Of a stretch of DNA of 64,000 bases, positions 8,029 to 14,553 are shown piece after piece. The notes beneath the pieces were generated by a model. That model was not told where the DNA came from, made no database searches, and saw nothing but the letters and a program-made list of their open reading frames with translations. The position numbers were made by a program, and so were the translations under genes. The DNA comes from DATFQE01 sp963733845 (GTDB taxonomy: Bacteria > Actinomycetota > Thermoleophilia > Gaiellales > Gaiellaceae): contig CAVTEM010000007.1 of NCBI GenBank assembly GCA_963733845.1, forward strand, positions 62,001-126,000, read 5' to 3'. Each line of letters starts with the position of its first letter. Position 1 is the stretch's first letter.

Positions 8029-8906
8029 GACAGTTCCGGCATGCGCTCGAAGTTCATCCCGTAGACCCCTGTGATCAGCGTCGGCACCGCGATGATCGCT
8101 GCCCAGGCCGAGATCCTCCGAACGTCCTCGTTCTGCCCGAGGCTCACCTGGGTCAGGTTGGCGGTGAGCACGTTGGTCAACAGCTCCCGGAAGCCCTCCA
8201 CGTGGCCGGCCATGCGCGCGAGGTGGTCGTAGACGTCGCGGAAGTACGTGCGCAGGTCCTCGTGGACCTGCTCGTACCGGTCGCTGGCGAGCGCTGCGAC
8301 GGGCTCCACGAGCGGGGCGATGGCGCCGTCGAGCGCGAGTGCCTGACGCTTGAGCCTGTAGATGCGCTCGGCCTCGTTCGTGCGGGCCGGCGAGAAGACC
8401 TGCTCCTCGGCGTCGCGGATCGCCGCGTCGAGGCGCTGGATGACGGGCTCGTAGTCGTCGACGACGCGGTCGACGATCGCATGGAGCGACGCCCCAGGCC
8501 CGCAGCGCAGCAGGTCCGGACGCTCCTCCATCCGCATGCGCACCTCGTGCAGGTCGGTCTCGCCGTGGCGGACTGTGATCAGGAACTCGTCGCTGACGAA
8601 GACGAGGATCTCGCCGAAGGTGATCTCGTCCCGGTCGTCGTCCCAGCGCGCGGTCTTCAGGACGAGGAAGAGCGAATCGCCGTAGACCTCGAGCTTCGGA
8701 CGCTGATGCGCGTCGATCGCGTCCTCGACCGCCAGCTCGTGCAGCTCGAACTCGCGGCGCACGGCGTCGAACTCCTCGACCGTCGGCTCGAAGAGGCCGA
8801 TCCAGACGAAGGCGTTGGGGTCGCCCGCCGCGTCGTAGGCGTCCTCGAGAGCGAGCTCGCCCTCCCGGCGGCGTCCGTCCTGGTACACGGCGCAGTCGAC
8901 GATCAT
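7938..8906 (-). CDS. corA: CorA-family magnesium/cobalt transporter
   Basis: Divalent-cation channel of the CorA family, 322 residues. A long soluble N-terminal domain rich in acidic residues is followed by the stalk helix and two C-terminal membrane helices. The selectivity signature YGMNFERMPEL ends the first helix, and the C-terminal KVGWL keeps the usual positive end. It forms a pentamer in the cytoplasmic membrane and imports Mg2+ (possibly Co2+/Ni2+). It is probably transcribed with the following MBL gene, which overlaps its 3' end. Confidence 0.93.
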   Translation of the reverse strand: MIVDCAVYQDGRRREGELALEDAYDAAGDPNAFVWIGLFEPTVEEFDAVRREFELHELAVEDAIDAHQRPKLEVYGDSLFLVLKTARWDDDRDEITFGEILVFVSDEFLITVRHGETDLHEVRMRMEERPDLLRCGPGASLHAIVDRVVDDYEPVIQRLDAAIRDAEEQVFSPARTNEAERIYRLKRQALALDGAIAPLVEPVAALASDRYEQVHEDLRTYFRDVYDHLARMAGHVEGFRELLTNVLTANLTQVSLGQNEDVRRISAWAAIIAVPTLITGVYGMNFERMPELSWTIGYPGALVLMALVCVGLYRYFHKVGWL

Positions 8907-8953
8907 CCGCTGATTATCTCGTCCGCTGCGGCCGTGGCCGGGGTCAGCCCCTG

Positions 8954-8988
8954 GACCGCCCGCGCCCGGGACGCGGGCGCGGACGGTC
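8954..8988 (-). terminator. strong GC hairpin after the helical secreted protein gene
   Basis: Arms GACCGCCCGCGCCCG (8954-8968) and CGGGCGCGGACGGTC (8974-8988) pair over 15 positions with one mismatch and a five-base loop. It lies between the stop of the 9002 gene and the start of corA, both on the minus strand, so it probably terminates the former. There is no T-run. Confidence 0.5.
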
Positions 8989-9001
8989 GCGTCGGTGACG
9001 T

Positions 9002-9679
9002 CTAGGCCGTCGCCGCGGCGCTCTCCTGCTGCTCGGCGTCGGGCGCCGGGACGAAGCCCGGGCCGGGGCCGTGCATCGGCCGGGCCGGCCGCGTGCTTCT
9101 GACCTGCTCCGCGATCCGGGCCTCGAGGCCGGACTGGATCGCCTTGCTCTGTGCCTGGGTCAGGCGGCCGTCCTTGACCGCCTCGGCGAGCCGGGCCTTG
9201 GCGTCGGCCACGAGCGCCTTGACGAGCCCGTCGACCGACTTGCCCTTGCTCTTCGCGACCTGGGCCAGCGTCTTGCCGCCGTCGAGCGCCGTGCGCAGCT
9301 GCGTCTCGGTCATCCCGAGGTAGTCCGCGGCCGCGTCGAGCCCTCCGAACAGGCCATGGTGATGGTGGCCGTGGCCCGGGCCGGGCCCGAACCCGACGAG
9401 CGGAACCTCGCCGGCGTCGATCCGCTCCTTCATCGCCTGGCCCTGAGCCTCGGTCAGGCGCCCTGCGGCGACCGCCGCATCGACCCGGTTCTTCAGCGCC
9501 TTCTTCAGCGCCGCCGTCAGCTCGCTCGGCTCGACACCGAGCTCCTCGGCCGCGTCGTTCACGACCGCCTCGCTCTCCTGCTTGGGTGAGAGCGCACCCG
9601 TCGCGCCGACCGCCGCCCCGGCGCCGACCACGACGACCAGCGCTGCGACGACTGCGACGACTTTGTGCTTCGAGAGCAT
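9002..9679 (-). CDS. secreted helical-repeat protein with His-rich loop (CpxP-like role inferred)
   Basis: 225 residues from an ATG with AAGGAGG 5 bases upstream. An N-terminal hydrophobic segment (VVAVVAALVVVVGAGAAVGA) is a signal peptide or anchor, then alpha-helical repeats follow: LGVEPSELTAALKKALKNR, a GRLTEAQGQAMKERID unit, a loop HGHHHHGLFGG, LGMTETQLRTALDGGKTLAQ and again DGRLTQAQSKAI. The unit 'A..GRLT.AQ...I..G' occurs twice. Such proteins are common in actinobacteria next to two-component systems, with no proven function. Position beside a histidine kinase, response regulator and HtrA protease, with phased repeats in its promoter, recalls CpxP/Spy, the periplasmic stress sensors of proteobacteria. 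That is analogy, not homology. The His cluster may bind metal. Confidence 0.8.
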   Translation of the reverse strand: MLSKHKVVAVVAALVVVVGAGAAVGATGALSPKQESEAVVNDAAEELGVEPSELTAALKKALKNRVDAAVAAGRLTEAQGQAMKERIDAGEVPLVGFGPGPGHGHHHHGLFGGLDAAADYLGMTETQLRTALDGGKTLAQVAKSKGKSVDGLVKALVADAKARLAEAVKDGRLTQAQSKAIQSGLEARIAEQVRSTRPARPMHGPGPGFVPAPDAEQQESAAATA

Positions 9680-9733
9680 GCCTGCCTCCTTTGTCGGGGA
9701 CGTGGTTGCCACATCTCCCAGGAGAACAGCGGG

Positions 9734-9773
9734 CTCTAAGGCGCCTCTAAGTCGCCTCTGAAAAGGCTCTAAG
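9734..9773 (-). promoter_or_regulatory. four 11-bp-phased direct repeats, probable response-regulator site
   Basis: On the plus strand CTCTAAG occurs at 9734, 9745 and 9767, with the variant CTCTGAA at 9756, exactly 11 bp apart. Read towards the 9679 start they are CTTAGAG repeats 55-95 bases upstream of the ATG. OmpR/PhoB-family regulators bind tandem 11-bp half-sites, and such a regulator is encoded at 11123-11815. The sites overlap the last codons of the kinase gene. A matching array precedes htrA. Confidence 0.6.
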
Positions 9774-11126
9774 AACCGGCGGCTCCCTCGACACGACGAG
9801 CCTGAGGGTCATGCGGGTGCCCCCGTCCTCAGCGCGTTCGGCCGTGACCGTGCCGCCGTGCGTCTCGGCCACCTGCCTGACGATCGCGAGCCCGAGGCCT
9901 GAGCCCGGGAGCGTCCGCGCCGCCCGCGAGCGGTAGAAGCGGTCGAAGACGAACGGCAAATCCTCGTCGGCGATCCCCGGCCCGTGGTCGCGCACGGTGA
10001 CGGCGCCCCCCTCGACAGAGACCTCGACCGCGCCGCCCGGCGGGCTCCACTTGGCCGCGTTGTCGAGCAGGTTGCCGATCGCGCGCTCGAGCGAGGCGGG
10101 CACACCGCGGACTACGGACTCGTGTAGGTCGGCGGCGAACTCGACACCGGGCCGGTCGCGCCGCGCGCGCTCGACCGCGTCCGCCGTGAGCAGGTCGAGC
10201 CTGACGTCCTCGGGCTCGCTCGGATGCTCCGCACCGCGCGCGAGCTCGATCAGCCCGGCGATCAGGGTCGTCATCTCGGCGATCTGCTCCACGACGTCGT
10301 CGAGCAGCCGGCGCCGCTCGTCCGGTGCGAGCTCGCGCTCGCTCATCAGCACCTCGAAGTTCGTGCGCAGGCTCGTCAGCGGCGTCCGCAGCTCGTGGGA
10401 GGCATCGGCCACCAGCTGCCGCTGCGAGCGGGCCGACTCCTCGAGCGCGGCGAGCATCGTGTTGAAGCTCCCGGCGAGGCGGCTGAGCTCGTCTTGCCCG
10501 GAGGCGTCGATCCGCTCCGAGAGGTCGCCGGTCTCCGTCACGCGCTCCGTTGCCTCGGTCAGGCGCGACACGGGTGCCATGGCGGCCCGGGAGACGATCA
10601 GCCCGAGCCCGACGGCGACGGCGATCCCGGCGAGCGCGATCACGATCAGGAACGTGGTGATTCGGTCGAGCGCGTCGTCCACCTCGGTCAGCGGCCGCGC
10701 GACCTGGATCGCGTACCCCTCGCGGCCCGGGAAGGTCAGCACTCGCACGTGCGTGCCCGCGACGTCGGTGTCGTAGTAGTAGGAACCCTTCTCGCCCGCC
10801 GCCACCTCCTCCACCTCGTCGTCGACGGGAATCGGCACCCTCGCGCCGCGAGGCCTGATCGTCGTCCCGTCCTGCTCGACCACCTGGACGTACCCCGCCG
10901 CGCCGCCGAGCACCGGCCCCGGGATGCGCAGGAAGAACTCGCCGCCGATGCTCGGCACGGCCTCGAGCGGGCCTCGCGAGATCGCGGCAGCGCGATCGCG
11001 GAGCCCCTCGTCGACCTCGGCGCGGAGCTGGTCCCGAACGACGACGAAGACGACTGCAGACGCGAGCACGACGGCGAGGGCGACCGCCGCGGCGGCCACC
11101 AGGGTCAGCCTGACCCGAAAGCTCAT
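9747..11126 (-). CDS. sensor histidine kinase (OmpR-system type)
   Basis: Membrane sensor kinase, 459 residues. Its ATG overlaps the response regulator stop (ATGA), so the two are co-translated. The order is: N-terminal membrane helix (LTLVAAAAVALAVVLASAVV), an extracytoplasmic domain of about 130 residues, a second helix (FLIVIALAGIAVAVGLGLIV), HAMP, the H-box DASHELRTPLTSLR with the phospho-accepting His, then the ATPase with N (IGNLLDNAAKWS), G1 (VRDHGPGIADED), F and G2 (GSGLGLAIV) boxes. All catalytic residues look intact. It likely senses envelope stress and phosphorylates the 11123 regulator. The C-terminal tail runs into the phased repeats upstream of the 9002 gene. Confidence 0.93.
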   Translation of the reverse strand: MSFRVRLTLVAAAAVALAVVLASAVVFVVVRDQLRAEVDEGLRDRAAAISRGPLEAVPSIGGEFFLRIPGPVLGGAAGYVQVVEQDGTTIRPRGARVPIPVDDEVEEVAAGEKGSYYYDTDVAGTHVRVLTFPGREGYAIQVARPLTEVDDALDRITTFLIVIALAGIAVAVGLGLIVSRAAMAPVSRLTEATERVTETGDLSERIDASGQDELSRLAGSFNTMLAALEESARSQRQLVADASHELRTPLTSLRTNFEVLMSERELAPDERRRLLDDVVEQIAEMTTLIAGLIELARGAEHPSEPEDVRLDLLTADAVERARRDRPGVEFAADLHESVVRGVPASLERAIGNLLDNAAKWSPPGGAVEVSVEGGAVTVRDHGPGIADEDLPFVFDRFYRSRAARTLPGSGLGLAIVRQVAETHGGTVTAERAEDGGTRMTLRLVVSREPPVLRAFSEAT

Positions 11127-11815
11127 GGCTCCCGGAGCGCGTAGCCGACGCCGCGAACCGTCTGGATCAGGCGCGGCCGGCCGCCCTCCTCCGTCTTGCG
11201 GCGGAGGTAGCCGATGTAGACGTCGAGCGAGTTGGACGCGAACCCGAAGTCGTAGCCCCACACCCGCTCGAAGATGACCGAGCGTGTCAGCACCTGGCGC
11301 GGGTTGCGCAGGAACAGCTCCAACAGGTTGAACTCTGTGCGGGTGAGCTCGACCGGCAAGCCGGCTCTGGTCACCTCCCGCCGGGACGGGCTCAGCTCGA
11401 GGTCGGTGAAGCGCAGTACCTCGTCGGGGGCGGGGTTGACGCGGCGTAGCAACGCGCGCACGCGCGCGAGCAGCTCCTCGAGCGCGAAGGGCTTGACGAC
11501 GTAGTCGTCCGCGCCGGCGTCGAGGCCGGCGACGCGGTCGCCGACGGCGTCGCGCGCGGTCAGCATCAGCACGGGCAGGCTGCTGCCGGTGCGCCGGATG
11601 TGCCTGCAGACGTCGAGCCCGTCCATCCCGGGCATGAGGACGTCGAGCACCAGCGCGTCCGGCTGGCCGTTCGCGCCGAGCCGTTCGATCGCCTCCAGCC
11701 CGTCGGCCGCAAGCTCGACCTGGTAGCCCTCGAGCTCGAGAGCCCGCCGCAGGGACTCGCGTACCGCCCGCTCGTCGTCGACGACCATGATCTTCACGGC
11801 CTCCATTGTGCCCAT
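11123..11815 (-). CDS. OmpR/PhoB-family response regulator
   Basis: 230 residues from the ATG at 11815 (a second in-frame ATG at 11806 is possible). Receiver domain: acidic pocket VVDDERAV, phospho-Asp in LVLDVLMPG, Thr in LMLTARD, Lys in DDYVVKPF. The C-terminal winged helix ends TVRGVGYALREP, typical of OmpR/PhoB. It is cognate to the kinase whose start overlaps its stop. Its own promoter region (11850-11880) contains TCTCAC, TCTTAG and TCTCAT spaced 11 bp apart on its coding strand, so autoregulation is likely. Confidence 0.94.
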   Translation of the reverse strand: MGTMEAVKIMVVDDERAVRESLRRALELEGYQVELAADGLEAIERLGANGQPDALVLDVLMPGMDGLDVCRHIRRTGSSLPVLMLTARDAVGDRVAGLDAGADDYVVKPFALEELLARVRALLRRVNPAPDEVLRFTDLELSPSRREVTRAGLPVELTRTEFNLLELFLRNPRQVLTRSVIFERVWGYDFGFASNSLDVYIGYLRRKTEEGGRPRLIQTVRGVGYALREP

Positions 11816-11849
11816 GCGCCCCACGATCACGGCTCGGGCTGAGGCGCGC

Positions 11850-11914
11850 ATGAGAGCCGGCTAAGAATTGCGTGAGAACGATTCTTAGGCGCTTTTCAAG
11901 CCCGTCTCAGCATC
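11850..11914. promoter_or_regulatory. divergent regulator/htrA control region with 11-bp-phased TCTYAG boxes in both directions
   Basis: On the plus strand, towards htrA, 11-base units begin TTCTTAG (11882), TTTTCAA (11893) and GTCTCAG (11904). This matches in sequence, order, orientation and distance the minus-strand units TTCTTAG, TTTTCAG, GACTTAG, GCCTTAG upstream of the 9002 gene. On the minus strand, towards the regulator gene, TCTCAC, TCTTAG and TCTCAT are also 11 bp apart. Where the sets meet, CTAAGAAT (11861) and ATTCTTAG (11881) form an inverted repeat. I read this as binding sites for the adjacent OmpR-type regulator. Confidence 0.6.
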
Positions 11915-11961
11915 CGCTGCTGGCATGGATCCCGACAGGAATCCGGGTGAAGGAGCAGATG

Positions 11962-12998
11962 ATGAAACGCACCTACTTTCGAATCGTCTCGTTGATCGGC
12001 GCCCTCGTGGTCGCCGTCGGCATCGGTGCAGGCGGCGGCGCCGCGGTGTACTCACAGGTGGCGCCGCAGCAGACGCAGACGGTCGTCCACGAGGTCTCCA
12101 CGTCGGCGACTCCGATCGCCGCAACCTCGACCTCCGACGGCTCGGTCGCCCAGGTGGCTGCCTCGTCACTCGAGAGCGTCGTCGAGATCTCGACGAACGG
12201 CGGCCAGGGGTCCGGCTTCGTCTACGACGACGAAGGGCACATCGTCACGAACGATCACGTCGTCGACGGCGCGACCTCCGTGCGCGTGAAGCTCTCGAAC
12301 GGCAAGAGCTACGACGCACGCGTCGTGGGTGCCGACCCCTCGACCGACCTCGCGGTCATCGACGTCGACGCTCCCGCGTCGGCGCTCCACCCGCTCGAGC
12401 TCGCCGACTCCGACTCACTGGTGGTCGGGAACGAGGTCGTGGCGATCGGCAGCCCGCTCGGCCTCGAGCAGACGGTGACGAGCGGCATCGTCAGCGCCCT
12501 GCACAGGCAGATGGAGGCGCCGAACGGCTTCACGATCAACGACTCGATCCAGACCGACGCGGCCATCAACCACGGCAACTCGGGCGGCCCGCTGCTCGAT
12601 CTCGACGGCAAGGTGATCGGCGTGAACGCGCAGATCGCGAGCGAAGGCGGCGGCAACGACGGCATCGGCTTCGCGATCCCCTCGAACACGGTCGCCAAGA
12701 TCGTGTCGCAGCTGATCGGCGGCGGCTCCGTGGAGCACGCCTACCTGGGCGTTGCAGCCGAGGCCGCGGACGTCGGCGTCGTCCGTGACGCAGGTGCGCG
12801 CCGGCGCGCCCGCGGACGACGCAGGCATTACGGTCGGCGACGTGATCACTTCGGCAGCCGGCTCTTCCGTGTCGACGACCGCCGACCTTCAGAAGGCGAT
12901 CGACGCCACGGCAGCCGGGCGACAAGGTCGAGATCACGCTCCTGCGAAACGGCAAGACCCAGACCGTGAGCGTCGAGCTGCAGGAGCGCCCTGCTTGA
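11962..12998 (+). CDS. HtrA/DegP-type serine protease with PDZ domain, two frameshifts in PDZ
   Basis: Membrane-anchored trypsin-like protease of the envelope-stress HtrA family. It starts after AAGGAG (an ATG also lies at 11959). N-terminal helix (SLIGALVVAVGIGAGGGAAV), then the triad His99 (VTNDHVVDG), Asp129 (PSTDLAVID) and Ser207 (NHGNSGGPLLD). The frame breaks near 12776-12786: the PDZ continues in another frame as VTQVRAGAPADDAGITVGDV, then breaks again near 12915 before VEITLLRNGKTQTVSVELQE and a stop at 12998. Both breaks lie in GC runs and the protein reads normally once repaired, so base-call errors are likelier than decay. It is divergent from the response regulator, with its phased boxes upstream. 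Confidence 0.88.
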
Positions 12999-13598
12999 CG
13001 GGTTTGACCCGCAAGCGGCTCCTCCAGCTGGGCGCAGCCATCCCCGCAGTCGGGCTGGCCGGCTACCTCCTCGACGCCGAGGAGGTGGCCGCCGGCCCGC
13101 TGCAGGCGACGCCCATGTGCGACGACGGCGACGACACGACACCGGAGCTGACGGAGGGCCCGTACTTCTCCACCGGCTCGCCTCGGCGCCGGTCGCTGCT
13201 CACCAAGGGGATGCGCGGAACGCGGCTGACGATCACCGGCTACGTCCTGACGACGGCCTGCAAGCCGGTGACGCCGTGCCAAGCTCGACTTCTGGCAGGC
13301 CGACGCGGCGGGTGAGTACGACAACGACGGCTATCGGCTCCGCGGGCATCAGTTCACCGACGCGGCCGGCCGCTACCGCCTCGACACGATCGTCCCCGCC
13401 CTCTACACGGGCCGCACGAAACACATCCACGTCAAGGTGCAGGCCCCCGGGCGCGACGTGCTCACCACGCAACTGTTCTTCCCGGGTGTGTCGGCCAACC
13501 GCGGCGACCGCCTGTTCGACAGCGACCTGCTCCTCCGCCGCTGGCGCCGGGTGGGCGCCCGGCGCACCGGGCGCTTCGACTTCGTGCTCGAGCCGTAA
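12995..13598 (+). CDS. secreted intradiol ring-cleavage dioxygenase-like protein, one frameshift
   Basis: Intradiol dioxygenase-fold protein (protocatechuate 3,4-dioxygenase/catechol 1,2-dioxygenase family). It probably starts at TTG 12995 (overlapping the htrA stop) or TTG 13004, with a Tat-like leader TRKRLLQLGAAIPAVG, so it is likely exported. Fe(III) ligands of the family are visible: Tyr in TEGPYFS, Tyr in AGEYDNDGYRLRG, His in RGHQFTD and His in HIHVKVQ. One extra base near 13280 separates KPVTPC from KLDFWQADAAGEYDN. Extracytoplasmic members of unknown substrate are common in actinobacteria. The four-base overlap with htrA suggests co-transcription. Confidence 0.82.
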
Positions 13599-13605
13599 GC
13601 GCAGA

Positions 13606-13645
13606 TTAGTCTGGTATCGTACTAATTAGTCCGATATCAGACTAA
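13606..13645. promoter_or_regulatory. double palindromic operator before the SRPBCC-marR operon
   Basis: Two abutting 20-bp elements, each TTAGT-N10-ACTAA: 13606-13625 and 13626-13645. The second, TTAGTCCGATATCAGACTAA, is palindromic at 18 of 20 positions. Together they form a nearly symmetric 40-bp block ending at the ribosome site (AAGGAGG, 13644-13650). A MarR-type regulator is the second gene of the operon, and MarR dimers bind palindromes of about this size, so autorepression is the natural reading. Confidence 0.75.
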
Positions 13646-13654
13646 GGAGGAGCA

Positions 13655-14068
13655 GTGATCACTCACACCGTCACCGCAGTCCTGGACGCGCCGAGGGACG
13701 ACGTCTTCGACTACCTGTCGAAGACCGACAACCTGCCCGACTGGGCGACCGACTTCGCCCGCGAGCTGAAGTACGTCGACGGCAAAGCGAAGGTCGTGAA
13801 CGGCCTCGGCGAGTTCTACTTCACGATCGATGCCGATCCCGACACCGGAGTCATCGACATGTTCACCGGCCCGACCGAGGAAGAGCTTGCCCTCTTCCCC
13901 ACGCGCGTCGTCGCGCTCGGCAAGGACAGGTGCGCCTACTCGTTCACGATGTTCAAGGCGCCCGACATGTCCGACGAGCTGTTCGAGTCGCAATACGAAT
14001 CCCTCCGCCGGGAGTTCGGCAACATCCGCCGACGCTTCGCCGGCGAGCGAGCGACTCACGCGCAGTGA
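13655..14068 (+). CDS. SRPBCC-family (START/Bet v1-like) protein
   Basis: 137-residue protein beginning at GTG with AAGGAGG 4 bases upstream. The N-terminal pattern MITHTVTAVLDAPRDDVFDYLSKTDNLPDWATDF is the first strand and helices of the SRPBCC ligand-binding fold, and the C-terminal long helix is ELFESQYESLRREFGNI. Such proteins bind hydrophobic ligands in a deep cavity. It is the first gene in an operon with a MarR regulator (stop and start overlap) under a palindromic operator, so it may bind or process the compound the regulator senses. Confidence 0.85.
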   Translation: MITHTVTAVLDAPRDDVFDYLSKTDNLPDWATDFARELKYVDGKAKVVNGLGEFYFTIDADPDTGVIDMFTGPTEEELALFPTRVVALGKDRCAYSFTMFKAPDMSDELFESQYESLRREFGNIRRRFAGERATHAQ

Positions 14069-14511
14069 TGACGGGCGGGGACCACGTCGTCAGCCGCAGC
14101 GACGTCGGTTTCCTGCTCGCCAAGGCAACGCAGCGCTGGAACGAGCTCCTGGCGGAGCGCTTCGCCGCCGCCGGCTATGCCGACATCCGCCCGTCCTACG
14201 GCTCGGTGCTCTTGCCGCTGTACGAGGAGGACGGGCTGCGGATGGGCGAACTGGCCCGGCGCGCGCGCCTGAGTAAGCAGACGATGACCGACATGGTCCG
14301 ACGGCTCGAAAGCGAGGGCCTCGTCGAGCGCCGCTCCGACCCGACCGACGCCCGCGCTTCCTTGATCTTCCTGAACGCGCGCAGCCGGCGCTTCGAGCCC
14401 GTCGCCGCGGCGACGCTGGGCCAGCTCGATCAGCTCGTCCGCGGACGGCTCAGCGCGAGCCGCGTTGCCGAGCTGAAGAGCGCGCTCCGCGAGTTGTCGG
14501 AGCTCGAGTAA
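14068..14511 (+). CDS. MarR-family transcriptional regulator
   Basis: 147 residues; the ATG overlaps the stop of the SRPBCC gene. The winged helix contains LRMGELARRARLSKQTMTDMVRRLESEGLVERR, then the wing SDPTDARASLIFLNARS, all typical of MarR. It should act as a dimer on palindromic DNA and release on binding a phenolic or lipophilic ligand. Its likely site is the double palindrome at 13606-13645, which would control both itself and the SRPBCC protein. Confidence 0.92.
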   Translation: MTGGDHVVSRSDVGFLLAKATQRWNELLAERFAAAGYADIRPSYGSVLLPLYEEDGLRMGELARRARLSKQTMTDMVRRLESEGLVERRSDPTDARASLIFLNARSRRFEPVAAATLGQLDQLVRGRLSASRVAELKSALRELSELE

Positions 14512-14521
14512 ACGTCGGCGG

Positions 14522-14553
14522 CAGCCGGGCCCACAGCTCAGTGGGCCCGGCTG
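14522..14553. terminator. bidirectional terminator hairpin
   Basis: CAGCCGGGCCCAC, a six-base loop, then GTGGGCCCGGCTG: a perfect 13-bp stem between the marR stop (14511) and the end of the convergent subtilase gene. There is no long T-run on either strand; position and stem strength make it the probable terminator for both. Confidence 0.7.

Noticed and set aside
8954..8988. Small RNA or riboswitch before corA
   Set aside because: A single strong hairpin without further paired elements; better explained as the terminator of the 9002 gene.
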